From assembly GCF_009720655.1 (NCBI RefSeq), contig NZ_WNKS01000002.1:186001-250000 (forward strand): 64,000 nucleotides of DNA, given 5' to 3'. The notes under the pieces were generated by a model that saw only the letters and a list, made by a program, of their open reading frames with translations, was not told the origin of the DNA and did no database searches. Numbering within the stretch: position 1 is the stretch's first letter; each line of letters starts with the position of its first letter. This DNA comes from Rhodoblastus acidophilus (lineage in GTDB: Bacteria > Pseudomonadota > Alphaproteobacteria > Rhizobiales > Beijerinckiaceae). This document shows positions 28,351 through 36,572 of this stretch, piece by piece. Position numbers and translations under genes: made by a program.

Positions 28351-30000
28351 TCAATGCGAAGCACCGGCCGATGTTCCGCCAGCGTTGCGGCGGGCGCGGA
28401 TCATCTCCGCCGCCTTTTCCGCGATCATGATGGTCGGCGCATTGGTGTTGCCACCGATCAGCGCAGGCATGATCGACGCATCGACCACCCGCAGCCCCTC
28501 CAACCCGCGCACCCGCAACTCCGGATCGACCACGGCTTGAGCGTCCGAGCCCATCCGGCAGGTTCCGACGGGATGATAGATGGTGTCGGCGCGGGCGCGG
28601 ATATGGCTCTCCCATTCGGCGTCGCTCATGCCGTCGTGGACGCCAAAAAGCTCCTTTTCGCAATAGCGGCGCATCGGCGGCGTCAGCATGATGTCGCGCG
28701 AAAGTTTTGCCCCCCGGATCATGGTTTCGAGATCGCGCCGGTCGGAGAGGAAAGCCGGATCGATCGCCGGCGGCGCCAAGGGATCCGCGCTCCGCAAAAA
28801 CACGCGCCCGCGCGAAAAAGGATGAAGCGCGCAGACGTGCAGGCAAAATCCGTGGCCGGGATGCAGACGCCGGGCGTGATTGTCGACGACGCCGATGACA
28901 AAATGCAATTGCACGTCGGGCCGGTCGAGCTCCGGCGTCGTCTTGAGAAAACCAGCGCCCTCCGCGAAAGGCGTGGCCAGCAGCCCGCCGCCATCGCGCC
29001 GCCAGGCGGGAATCTGGCGCAGGAGATTTATAAACGCGCCAAAACCGATGCCGAAATTGTCTTTGTCCGAAGTCTTCCAAGCCAAAATAAAATCGAGATG
29101 GTCCTGAAGGTTTTGACCCACGCCCGGAGACTCGTGAACAAGCGGAATGCCATGCGGACAAATGTCTTCGGGCCGCCCGACGCCGGACAATTGCAGCAGC
29201 TGCGGCGTGCCGAAGGCGCCGGCGCTCAGAATGATTTCGCGCGCGGCGCAAAAAACCCTTTCGACCCGGCCATGCAGGCAGGCGACGCCCACAGCGCGCT
29301 TGCCCTCAAACAAAATCTTGGTCGCTTGCGTCTTGGTCAGCACGGTCAAATTCGGCCGCTGGTCCATGACGGGAAACAGATAGGCGGCGGCGGACGAACA
29401 GCGCTCTCCGCGACGGCGCGTCTCGTGGAACTGGGTCACCTGATAGAGACCCACCCCTTCGGTGTCTCCCGTATTAAAATCCTCGCGCACCCGATGCTGC
29501 CGCGCGCTGGCGGCCTCGACAAAAGCCTTGGTGATCGGGCGCGGCGCGCGCTGATCAGAAACATGCAGCGGACCGTCGCCGCCATGCGCGGCATCGGCGC
29601 CCCATTCGTTGTTCTCCGCCTTGCGGAAGTAAGGCAGCACCTCGTCCCAGGACCAGCCGGGGCAGCCGAGATCGGCCCATTGGTCGTAATCGGCGCGGTT
29701 GCCCCGCACATAGAGCATGGCGTTGATCGCCGAGGAGCCGCCGAGCGCTTTTCCGCGCGGCTGGAATCCGCGACGGCCGTTCAGCCCAGGTTGCGGAACG
29801 GTCCAAAGCGCCCAGTTGTTGATCTTCGGCCTGCCCGGGATCATGGTGACCGCGCCGGCCGGGGTGCGGACCAAAAAACCATCGCCGCGTCCGCCCGCCT
29901 CCAGCAGGCAGACGGTGACGCCAGGGTCTTCGCTCAGCCGCGCCGCCAATGCCGCGCCGCCGGAGCCGCCGCCCACGATCACATAGTCGAAACGGTCCAT
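28351..30000 (-). CDS. GMC-family FAD oxidoreductase (choline/alcohol dehydrogenase-like)
   Basis: 549 residues from the ATG at 30000 (AAAGGACGG upstream). The N-terminal FAD-binding GGGSGG (10-15), the GMC signature GSSAINAMLYVRGNRADYDQW and the C-terminal YHPVGTCRMG with the active-site His, followed by NTNAPTIMIAEKAA, define the family. Substrate range in the family covers choline, alkanols, glucose and fatty alcohols. No betaine genes are nearby, and the surrounding lipid genes make an alcohol substrate reasonable (inference). It is transcribed together with the upstream 236-residue gene, 11 nt apart. Confidence 0.9.
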   Translation of the reverse strand: MDRFDYVIVGGGSGGAALAARLSEDPGVTVCLLEAGGRGDGFLVRTPAGAVTMIPGRPKINNWALWTVPQPGLNGRRGFQPRGKALGGSSAINAMLYVRGNRADYDQWADLGCPGWSWDEVLPYFRKAENNEWGADAAHGGDGPLHVSDQRAPRPITKAFVEAASARQHRVREDFNTGDTEGVGLYQVTQFHETRRRGERCSSAAAYLFPVMDQRPNLTVLTKTQATKILFEGKRAVGVACLHGRVERVFCAAREIILSAGAFGTPQLLQLSGVGRPEDICPHGIPLVHESPGVGQNLQDHLDFILAWKTSDKDNFGIGFGAFINLLRQIPAWRRDGGGLLATPFAEGAGFLKTTPELDRPDVQLHFVIGVVDNHARRLHPGHGFCLHVCALHPFSRGRVFLRSADPLAPPAIDPAFLSDRRDLETMIRGAKLSRDIMLTPPMRRYCEKELFGVHDGMSDAEWESHIRARADTIYHPVGTCRMGSDAQAVVDPELRVRGLEGLRVVDASIMPALIGGNTNAPTIMIAEKAAEMIRARRNAGGTSAGASH

Positions 30001-30011
30001 GTCCCGTCCTT

Positions 30012-30722
30012 TCATCCTGTGAGAGGACTGTCATCGCCGGAAAACAGCGCGACGCTGATCGCCTCCTCGCGAATCGCCACGATCTCGACGAAGTCGCGGG
30101 CGTCGCCCATCTGGCGGAAGGCGACGTAACCGCGTTCGAGAAAGGCCTGCAACGGACCAAAGCCGGCGATTTCGGCCGGCTTGCGCATGGCCTTGAGCGC
30201 GAAGCCGATCATCGGCGCCTTGACCAGATCTTCCAGCCGGTGGCCGAGATGGCGGATCAGTTCGATCTGCCGCGCCCGGTCGTCGCGCCGGCCCGTTCGA
30301 CGATAGGCCTCGCCATAGGCGCGCGCGTCGCCCTCCGGGTCCAGCAGCGCCGCCATCTCCGCGTCGAGCGATTCCGAGAGCGCGTCGAGTTCAATGGCGT
30401 CGGCGACGGTCTCTATCCCCGAGGCCGGCAGGCCCTTCTTCATCAGCGGCAGCACGCGCCAGACGGTCTGCGCGTCGACGCTATGGTCTTGCGGGCCATA
30501 GAGGTCGGCGAGGAAGAAGCGCGCGGCGGCGGAATATTGCGGATGGGCGAGGAGGTCGGCGTGGGTGCGCGCGAGCCGCGTCGCCTGCCATTCGCGCAGC
30601 CGCATGCGGGCCTCCTGCGCGAACTCGGTCCGCCTCGTGGCTGTCCGCACTTCGGTGGCGCGCGCCAGCTGGCTCTCCAGGCGCTGGACGGCGATGGTTT
30701 TCGGGTCGTTTTCGTTTTCCAT
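30012..30722 (-). CDS. Unknown alpha-helical protein with FFLADLYGP motif
   Basis: 236 residues. Soluble, highly charged and probably all-helical, with a central RFFLADLYGPQDHS stretch that looks like a conserved family motif. The C-terminal part (AFLERGYVAFRQMGDARDFVEIVAIREEAIS) looks like a closing domain. I recall no function for this family. It is the first gene of a two-gene operon with the GMC oxidoreductase and is divergent from the WS/DGAT gene. Confidence 0.75.
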   Translation of the reverse strand: MENENDPKTIAVQRLESQLARATEVRTATRRTEFAQEARMRLREWQATRLARTHADLLAHPQYSAAARFFLADLYGPQDHSVDAQTVWRVLPLMKKGLPASGIETVADAIELDALSESLDAEMAALLDPEGDARAYGEAYRRTGRRDDRARQIELIRHLGHRLEDLVKAPMIGFALKAMRKPAEIAGFGPLQAFLERGYVAFRQMGDARDFVEIVAIREEAISVALFSGDDSPLTG

Positions 30723-30825
30723 TTTTGAACTTTAACACGACGGCCTAGGCGCCAACGCCTAAAGGCGGAACGGCCCCTTTTCGCCGGGCGAGAAACGGAT
30801 AAGATCGAAAAAAAAGGAGAGGGCC

Positions 30826-32382
30826 ATGTCTGGACACACGCGCATGGCGCCGGTGGATGTCACTTGGCTACGAATGGACAGGCCGAACAACCACATGGTC
30901 ATCGTCGGGGTGATCGTTCTGCGCGAGCCCGTCGATCTCGACCGCATCGAGCGCACGCTGGAGGCGCGACTGCTCGCCCATGACCGCTTCCGCCGCAAGA
31001 TCGAAGAACACGGCGGGACATACTATTGGCGCGAGGACGCGCGGTTCGACGCCAAGCGGCATCTGCGCCGCGCGCGCCTGCCCGGCGAGGCCGGCAAGGC
31101 GGAATTGCAGCGATTTGTCTCGGAACTCGCCGTGCGCCCGCTCGATCCCCGCCATCCGCTTTGGCAGATTCATATCGTCGAGGGCTACGAGGAGGGGGTG
31201 GCGCTGGTGTTGCGCATCCACCACGCCATCGGCGACGGCGCCGCAATGATGCGCGTGCTGCTCGACCTCGCGGACGAAGACCCCGACGCCCCGCTGCACG
31301 GGGTCGAATGGGCGGACGCGAGCGAGGAGTCGGAGCACCCGTTTCGGCCGCCCTGGGACGTGCTGGCGCCGCTGATCGAAAAGGTCGAGGGCGGCGTAAA
31401 GGCTTCCACGGACGCCGCGCGCACCGCCCTCGGTCTGGTCCGCAACCCCTCCGACACGAGAAAGCTGTTGCGCGACGGCGCCAATGTCGCCGCCGAACTC
31501 GCCTGGCTGTTGATGATGCCGATGGATTCGCCGACCCGGCTCAAGGGCGAGCTGTGCGGCGAAAAAATGGTGGCCTGGAGCGCGCCGATCCCGCTGCCGG
31601 AGGTGAAGGCGGTCGGCCATGCGCTGGGCTGCACGGTCAACGACATGTTGCTGTCCTCCTTCGCCGGCGCGCTGAAAACCTATCTGGAATCCAAGGGCGA
31701 TCCCACCGAAGGCGTCGAGGTGCGGGCCTTGGCCCCCATTGACCTGCGCCCCCCCGGCCGCGCGAAAACACTCGGCAACCAGTTCGGGATCATCGCCGTG
31801 GAATTGCCGGTCGGCATGGCCAATCCGCTGGCGCGGCTCGAGGAGGTGCGCCGGCGCATGCTGGCGTTGAAGCGCTCCTATGAGCCGGTGGTGACCCTCG
31901 GCCTGGTCACCGCGCTCGGCTACGGCCCGAAATTGGTGCAGGATCGGCTGTTCGACCTGCTGCTCAGCCGCGCCACGGCGGTGATGACCAATGTGCCGGG
32001 GCCGCAACGCCCGCTCTATCTCGGCGGCGCCGCCATCGACCAGATCATGTTCTGGGTGCCGCAATCCGGCGAGATCGGCATGGGCGTGTCGCTGCTGTCC
32101 TTCAACAATCGCGTGCAGCTTGGCCTGATCACCGATGCGGCGCTGGTCTGCAATCCCGACGAGATCATTGAGCATTTCCAGCCTGAGTTCGAGCAATTGC
32201 TCTATCACGCGCTGCTCCATTGCGGCCATGAGGACGCGCCGCCGCCGCGTCGCGCGCCCAAGCCAAAGCAAAACACGCGAAAGCAGAAGCCGGCTGTGCT
32301 GCGCGTGAACGAGGTAGCCGTCGATCCGCCGCCAACCAGACCCAGGCGCCGCGCGCGGGCGAAGGCGCCCGAGGCGGTTTAG
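30826..32382 (+). CDS. Wax ester synthase/diacylglycerol O-acyltransferase (WS/DGAT)
   Basis: 518 residues. The bacterial WS/DGAT active-site HHxxxDG is present as HHAIGDG (132-138) in the condensation-like N-terminal domain. Other family features include PLDPRHPLWQIHIVEG, the LGCTVNDMLLSSFAGAL segment, and MTNVPGPQRPLYLGG in the DUF1298 C-terminal domain. The last 60 residues are basic and Pro/Arg-rich, a possible tail for granule or membrane contact. The enzyme esterifies fatty alcohols or diacylglycerol with acyl-CoA to make storage lipid. AGGAGAGG precedes the ATG. The nearby acyl-CoA reductase and acyl-CoA ligase would provide both substrates. Confidence 0.93.
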   Translation: MSGHTRMAPVDVTWLRMDRPNNHMVIVGVIVLREPVDLDRIERTLEARLLAHDRFRRKIEEHGGTYYWREDARFDAKRHLRRARLPGEAGKAELQRFVSELAVRPLDPRHPLWQIHIVEGYEEGVALVLRIHHAIGDGAAMMRVLLDLADEDPDAPLHGVEWADASEESEHPFRPPWDVLAPLIEKVEGGVKASTDAARTALGLVRNPSDTRKLLRDGANVAAELAWLLMMPMDSPTRLKGELCGEKMVAWSAPIPLPEVKAVGHALGCTVNDMLLSSFAGALKTYLESKGDPTEGVEVRALAPIDLRPPGRAKTLGNQFGIIAVELPVGMANPLARLEEVRRRMLALKRSYEPVVTLGLVTALGYGPKLVQDRLFDLLLSRATAVMTNVPGPQRPLYLGGAAIDQIMFWVPQSGEIGMGVSLLSFNNRVQLGLITDAALVCNPDEIIEHFQPEFEQLLYHALLHCGHEDAPPPRRAPKPKQNTRKQKPAVLRVNEVAVDPPPTRPRRRARAKAPEAV

Positions 32383-32664
32383 CCGCATGGGCGATGCAGC
32401 CTTGGATGCGTTCGCTTGACGCGGTGATCCCCGCACCTTTCCGCCGACCTTTTTGATCCCAAGATTTTTTCTAAGTATTGCACTGAACTTGAAATGATAT
32501 TTTCGGTCAATTTGCGGAAAAATTTCCAATTTTTCCCGTCATGTTCGTCAGGCGGATTTTATTTGCATGATTTTGCGACATGCTCTTTCACATTCATCTA
32601 CGATTCATCAAGCGCATTTATAAGATGAGCTTAACTCCCACGCCTTGGGACCCTGGAGCTTTTC

Positions 32665-32940
32665 ATGACGAAACTTCGAACGGACGGATGTCCACAGATT
32701 TCACGCAGGATGCTGCTTGTCGGCGGGGTCGCCGCCGGTTCGGCGCCATTGCTCGCCGCAACCGACGCCAACGCGAATGTCAAACTGTCCAAGGCCGCGG
32801 TCAGGTTCCGCACGGTGGCGCAAGATGGCAAGACCTGCGGCGCCTGCAAGCTGTATCGGGACCCCTCGAGCTGCACGTTTGTCGAAGGCGTGACCGATCC
32901 GAGCTGCACTTGCTGGATCTGGCGGGCCAAGACCGCCTGA
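32665..32940 (+). CDS. Tat-exported high-potential iron-sulfur protein (HiPIP)
   Basis: 91 residues. A twin-arginine leader (SRRMLLVGGVAAG, cleavage likely after ANA) precedes a small domain. Its Cys58, Cys61, Cys70 and Cys83 have the C-x2-C-x8-C-x12-C spacing of HiPIPs binding one 4Fe-4S cluster. An extra Cys81 is unusual. HiPIPs carry electrons in the periplasm of phototrophs and some respirers. It stands alone after a 282-nt AT-rich upstream region that probably contains its promoter. No cytochrome partner is nearby. Confidence 0.85.
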   Translation: MTKLRTDGCPQISRRMLLVGGVAAGSAPLLAATDANANVKLSKAAVRFRTVAQDGKTCGACKLYRDPSSCTFVEGVTDPSCTCWIWRAKTA

Positions 32941-32966
32941 TCCCAGGCAAGCCCGGGATCAGCGAT

Positions 32967-33161
32967 TTAATGCTGCCTGTTTGAGCGCCCTCCCCCCGCG
33001 AACAAATAAGCCGCGTGCGCCCAGTCTTCGCGCGGCGCGCTCCAGGAGACAAAGCGCCATTCCGGCCCCGCCGGCGCGATATGGAGCATTTCGCTTCGGC
33101 CGAAAATCAATAGGCAAAGCGGCGGCGGATCCTCCGCATTGACCCCGCGACGATCGCCCAC
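32967..33161 (-). CDS. Possible small protein downstream of the TPR gene
   Basis: 64 codons from a GTG placed 4 nt after the TPR-gene stop. The translation (containing PPPLCLLIFGRSEM and WRFVSWSAPREDWAHAAYLF) has sensible hydrophobic spacing and GC-rich third positions, so it may be a genuine operon member. No family was recognised, and it could be a chance open frame. Confidence 0.35.
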   Translation of the reverse strand: MGDRRGVNAEDPPPLCLLIFGRSEMLHIAPAGPEWRFVSWSAPREDWAHAAYLFAGGGRSNRQH

Positions 33162-33165
33162 GCCG

Positions 33166-33942
33166 CTATCCCGCGATTTCCGCCTTGGCGGCTTCGACGT
33201 CCAGCCGCTCCATGGCGTCAGCAGGGACGCAGCGCGCCGCGTCTTCGTAAAGCGCGGTCGCCTGTTTCAGTTTCGACGCGCCGAACAGCATGGCGAGCGC
33301 ATTCGCATATTCCATGCGGGCGATGGCCGAGGTCGGATTGAGCTTCAGCGCCTCCTCGAAATGTTTCACCGCCGCCTCCTTGCTCGCGCCATAGGTGAGG
33401 CTGGCGATCATGCCGCCGATCTTGTCCACCACTTCGGCGTGATAGGCGCCGAGCGCGATATGCGCGTCGGCGTGACGTTTTTCGAGACGCAGCGCGGTTT
33501 CAAGACTGTGCTTGATCTTGCCCCCCAACCCTTGCGCCAACGCCTTGGCCACGGAAATGCACTGGCTGTAGCGGCCGAGCGCCTGCGCGTGGAGATACCA
33601 GGCGTTGGCGTTGTCGGACTGCTGCAGGCGTTCCGCGAGCGCGGCGGCGCGCTGAAAAAGAGCGATCTTTTCCTCGCGGTCCTCGACCAGATAGGAGGCG
33701 TAGATGTTGATCGCCTTGGCGGCGACATTGGCGCCCAGCGCCCCCAACGCTTCGCCCTGGCGCGCCGCCGTTTCGAAATCGCCGCGATGGTAGGCGCGCC
33801 AGGCGTCCTGCACACGCTCGCCCTCGGGAAAGGGCTCGCGGTCGCCGCCATGCAGGCGCGACCAGTTCTTTTCCAACGCCTCGCCTTCATAGACATAGGC
33901 GTCGTTGTCATGAGGAAAGCGGGTCCATTTCGATTTCGGCAT
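33166..33942 (-). CDS. TPR-type helical repeat protein
   Basis: 258 residues from the ATG at 33942, which has GAGG upstream. The body is a helical solenoid: AWRAYHRGDFETAARQGEALG, ALGRYSQCISVAKALAQGLGGKIKHSLETALRLEKRHADAHIALGAYH and HFEEALKLNPTSAIARMEYANAL follow the TPR/RMD1-like pattern. It is cytoplasmic by lack of a signal. It is encoded 8 nt after the TetR regulator and probably in its operon, within the lipid-storage region. Role unknown; perhaps a scaffold. Confidence 0.75.
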   Translation of the reverse strand: MPKSKWTRFPHDNDAYVYEGEALEKNWSRLHGGDREPFPEGERVQDAWRAYHRGDFETAARQGEALGALGANVAAKAINIYASYLVEDREEKIALFQRAAALAERLQQSDNANAWYLHAQALGRYSQCISVAKALAQGLGGKIKHSLETALRLEKRHADAHIALGAYHAEVVDKIGGMIASLTYGASKEAAVKHFEEALKLNPTSAIARMEYANALAMLFGASKLKQATALYEDAARCVPADAMERLDVEAAKAEIAG

Positions 33943-33950
33943 GTGCGGCC

Positions 33951-34616
33951 TCAATTCAGATAGCGTTTGGACAAGTCATCGAACAGTTCGCGCTCGCGCG
34001 GCGCCAGATAGGGCGCAGCCAGCGAAATCACGTGAAAAGCCCCGCGCGCCAGCGCCCGGCTTTCCTCCTTTTCCTCCTGCGCGTCCTCGTCGTTGTGCGG
34101 ATTGCGCGCGAGTTCGTAGGAGAGCCAGTAGGTCGCGATCACGGTCATGTTGACGGCCAGCGCCTCGACGTCCTGCGGCGAAGCCCTGAGTTCGCCGGCC
34201 TTCACCAGACCGGTGAGGATCGCGGCGGCGGTGCGCCGCTTGTGCGCGAGAATGCGCTTGAACTGCGCGCCCAGCACCCGGTAGCGCGACGTGATTTCGT
34301 TGATGTCGCGATAGATGAAGCGATATTTGTGGATGGCCTCGAAGATGAGATGCAGGAACAGCCAGGCGTCCTCGGCGTGCACCGGCCTCTGCTCCGGCGC
34401 GGCCAGCGTGTGCTCGATCTCCGCGCGATAGGCGGCGAACAGGGCTTCGACGATCTTGTCCTTGCAACGATAGTGATAATAGAGATTGCCCGGGCTGATG
34501 TTCATCTCGTCGGCGATGGCCGTCGTGGTGACGCCCGGCTCGCCATAGGTGTTGAACAATTTCAGCGCCGTATCGAGAATGCGTTCGGGCGTTCGCCTCT
34601 TCGGTTTTCTCTCCAT
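33951..34616 (-). CDS. TetR-family transcriptional regulator
   Basis: 221 residues. The N-terminal TetR helix-turn-helix is complete: RILDTALKLFNTYGEPGVTTTAIADEMNISPGNLYYHYRCKDKIVEALF (about 12-60). The C-terminal ligand and dimer domain is AcrR/FadR-like in length (TetR_C33-type), with an IYRDINEITSRY helix. A strong GGGAGGGG precedes the ATG. It lies between the patatin and TPR genes, so regulation of the lipid genes by an acyl-CoA or fatty acid ligand is plausible but only inferred. Confidence 0.9.
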   Translation of the reverse strand: MERKPKRRTPERILDTALKLFNTYGEPGVTTTAIADEMNISPGNLYYHYRCKDKIVEALFAAYRAEIEHTLAAPEQRPVHAEDAWLFLHLIFEAIHKYRFIYRDINEITSRYRVLGAQFKRILAHKRRTAAAILTGLVKAGELRASPQDVEALAVNMTVIATYWLSYELARNPHNDEDAQEEKEESRALARGAFHVISLAAPYLAPRERELFDDLSKRYLN

Positions 34617-34649
34617 GCCTGCTCCCCTCCCCGGAAACGGGCGAACAAA

Positions 34650-35852
34650 TCATCGCAATGCGCGCTCCAGCGTATCAAGGGCGTTGCCGAGCTGGCTCGC
34701 CGCCTGCTTCAGGCCGGCGCGGCGGGGCGCGCGGCGCCGCCGCGACAGCGTGCGGCTTTCGTCGGCGAGACAGGCGCGGTCGAGCGACACGCCGTGGCGC
34801 GCCAGCACGACATCGAGTTCGTCGGCGCGGCGGCGCAATTCCTCGCGCGTCCTCTGATAGGCGTGCTCGGCCAGCCGGTGGCGGCTGGAATAGGAAAACA
34901 CGTTGGTGAAGAACATTTCCGCGTCGTCGCGCGCCGGCTCGAACAGGATGACGTCGGCGTCGGGATAGGTTTTCGAATAGCGCTCCATCCCCACCCGCAT
35001 GCGCGAATGGATCAGCGCGCGAAAGGTCTGCGACATGACGGAGGGGAGGCCGCGCGCCGCGAGCGACACGCGGCTGCGGTGGGTCTTGCGCGCGACCGCG
35101 TCGGCGTCGATCGGCGTGAGCGGATTGACGCAAATGAGCAGTTTCGCGCCTTCGGCCAGCGCCACCGAGGCGTGCAAGGTTTTCATCAGGGCGCCATCGA
35201 CATAATGACGGCCGTTGATCTCCACCGGCGGATAGAGGCCGGGCAGCGCGGAACTGGCCTGGACGGCGCGCGAGATCGGCACGTCGTCCAGCCCGCGCGC
35301 GCCGAACGGCGTGGCCGAGCAGGAATCGAGATCGGTGGCGACAATGAACAGTTTGTTTGGAAGCCGGCGAAAATCGTTCACCCGACCCTGCGCCGAAAAC
35401 AGCCGGGCGAGATAGGCGCCCACGGCCTCGTTGTCGAACATGCCAGCCGGCAGCGCGCGTCCCAGCTGTTGCAGCGACTCAGCGAAGCCGTGCGGGGGCG
35501 CTCCATTCAGATAGGACTGCATCGCCAGCGCCAGGAGCCCCGGCAGGCTGGCGAGACGGCGCCCAAACTCCTGGAAGGCGGGCTGCAGCAGGATTTCGGG
35601 CTCGAAGGGGTCGTCGGCCTCCTCGCTCTCGATGAATTTCCGGTGCATGTCGCGCGGCGTGATCCCGTTGGCGAGGCCGGCGGCGACGAACGCGCCCGAA
35701 CTGACGCCGACAAAGATGTCGCAGCCCGTCAGATCGAGACCGACGAGAGCCTCGTCCAGCGCCGCCAGGGCGCCGACTTCGTAAATGCCGCCGATGGGTC
35801 CGCCGCCGGCCAGAGCGACGCCCTTGAGATCGCGGTTCACGGCGCCCTCCAT
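34650..35852 (-). CDS. Patatin-like phospholipase/lipase
   Basis: 400 residues from the ATG at 35852; an ATG at 35882 in frame adds 10 residues. The patatin Ser-Asp dyad is visible: oxyanion loop AGGGPIGG (15-22), nucleophile elbow GVSSG (Ser51) and HYVDGALM with the catalytic Asp. The C-terminal 130 residues are basic and helical (ELRRRADELDVVL, SRRRRAPRRAG), perhaps for association with granules or membrane. Bacterial patatins hydrolyse acyl esters; some are PHA- or lipid-granule-associated. Its position beside a phasin and an acyl-CoA reductase fits storage-lipid mobilisation. Confidence 0.88.
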   Translation of the reverse strand: MEGAVNRDLKGVALAGGGPIGGIYEVGALAALDEALVGLDLTGCDIFVGVSSGAFVAAGLANGITPRDMHRKFIESEEADDPFEPEILLQPAFQEFGRRLASLPGLLALAMQSYLNGAPPHGFAESLQQLGRALPAGMFDNEAVGAYLARLFSAQGRVNDFRRLPNKLFIVATDLDSCSATPFGARGLDDVPISRAVQASSALPGLYPPVEINGRHYVDGALMKTLHASVALAEGAKLLICVNPLTPIDADAVARKTHRSRVSLAARGLPSVMSQTFRALIHSRMRVGMERYSKTYPDADVILFEPARDDAEMFFTNVFSYSSRHRLAEHAYQRTREELRRRADELDVVLARHGVSLDRACLADESRTLSRRRRAPRRAGLKQAASQLGNALDTLERALR

Positions 35853-35908
35853 CACATCAGCAGAACCCGGCGGGCGCGCCATGCACCGACGCGCCCGTCA
35901 GCTCGCAT

Positions 35909-36334
35909 TCACTTCGCCGCCGCAGGCGCCTTGGCCGGCGTCTTGCGCTGTTCCAGTTCGGCGGAAAGGGTTTTGACCTCGTGGGTGAGTTCCGACACCC
36001 GGCGGCCGAGGTGCTCGATGTCCTTGCGGGTCGGCACGTTCAGCGAATGCAGGGCGCGCGCGACGCGCTCCTCGAAAACCTGTTCGAGCTTGTCCCACGA
36101 TCCCGTCGCCTGTTTCCTGACTTCGGCGATCTTGTCGTCGGCGGTCTTCTTCGCCCGGTCCTGAACGGCCTCGCCTTCCTTGACCAAGGCTTCGAAAACC
36201 TTCGTGCCCTCCTCCTGCGCCTTGGCGAAGGCGCCGAGGCCGGCGAGCCAAATCTGGTTGGCGGAATTCTTGATCAGCGACGAGAGTTCGGTGTCGCCCT
36301 TGCCTTCCGCAAGTTCCGTAAGCTTCTTGACCAT
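35909..36334 (-). CDS. Phasin (PhaI/PhaF-type granule-associated protein)
   Basis: 141 residues from the ATG at 36334 with GGGAGAGG upstream. The N-terminal part SANQIWLAGLGAFAKAQEEGTKVFEALVKEGE is the poly(hydroxyalkanoate) granule-associated protein signature. A long amphipathic helix follows, then SLNVPTRKDIEHLGRRVSELTHEVKTLSAEL coiled coil and an Ala/Lys/Pro tail. Phasins coat PHA granules, and similar proteins coat neutral-lipid bodies. It is divergent from the acyl-CoA reductase gene across a 238-nt AT-rich region. Confidence 0.9.
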   Translation of the reverse strand: MVKKLTELAEGKGDTELSSLIKNSANQIWLAGLGAFAKAQEEGTKVFEALVKEGEAVQDRAKKTADDKIAEVRKQATGSWDKLEQVFEERVARALHSLNVPTRKDIEHLGRRVSELTHEVKTLSAELEQRKTPAKAPAAAK

Positions 36335-36572
36335 GATCCTCTCCCTTGGATTGCCGGCGGTCGAGCCTGCCGGTTTCATTTTTATAAATTATCCGTCCGA
36401 ACTAGAATCTTCGCCCTAGATTTCGCCGGGAATTCGGTCACATCCGCGAGACCACAGTTTATTCGCTTGTTCCGTCGGTTTTTTTAGCTTTGCTATTTGC
36501 GTCTTGCTTTTTCGAATAGGCGGCGGATTCTAATCGAGACCATTATGCTGCAAAAAATTTGGAGACCGAGCC

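Noticed and set aside
28354-30129. Long plus-strand frame opposite the GMC oxidoreductase
   Set aside because: Complementary to a gene with intact FAD and active-site motifs; the antisense translation shows no family features.
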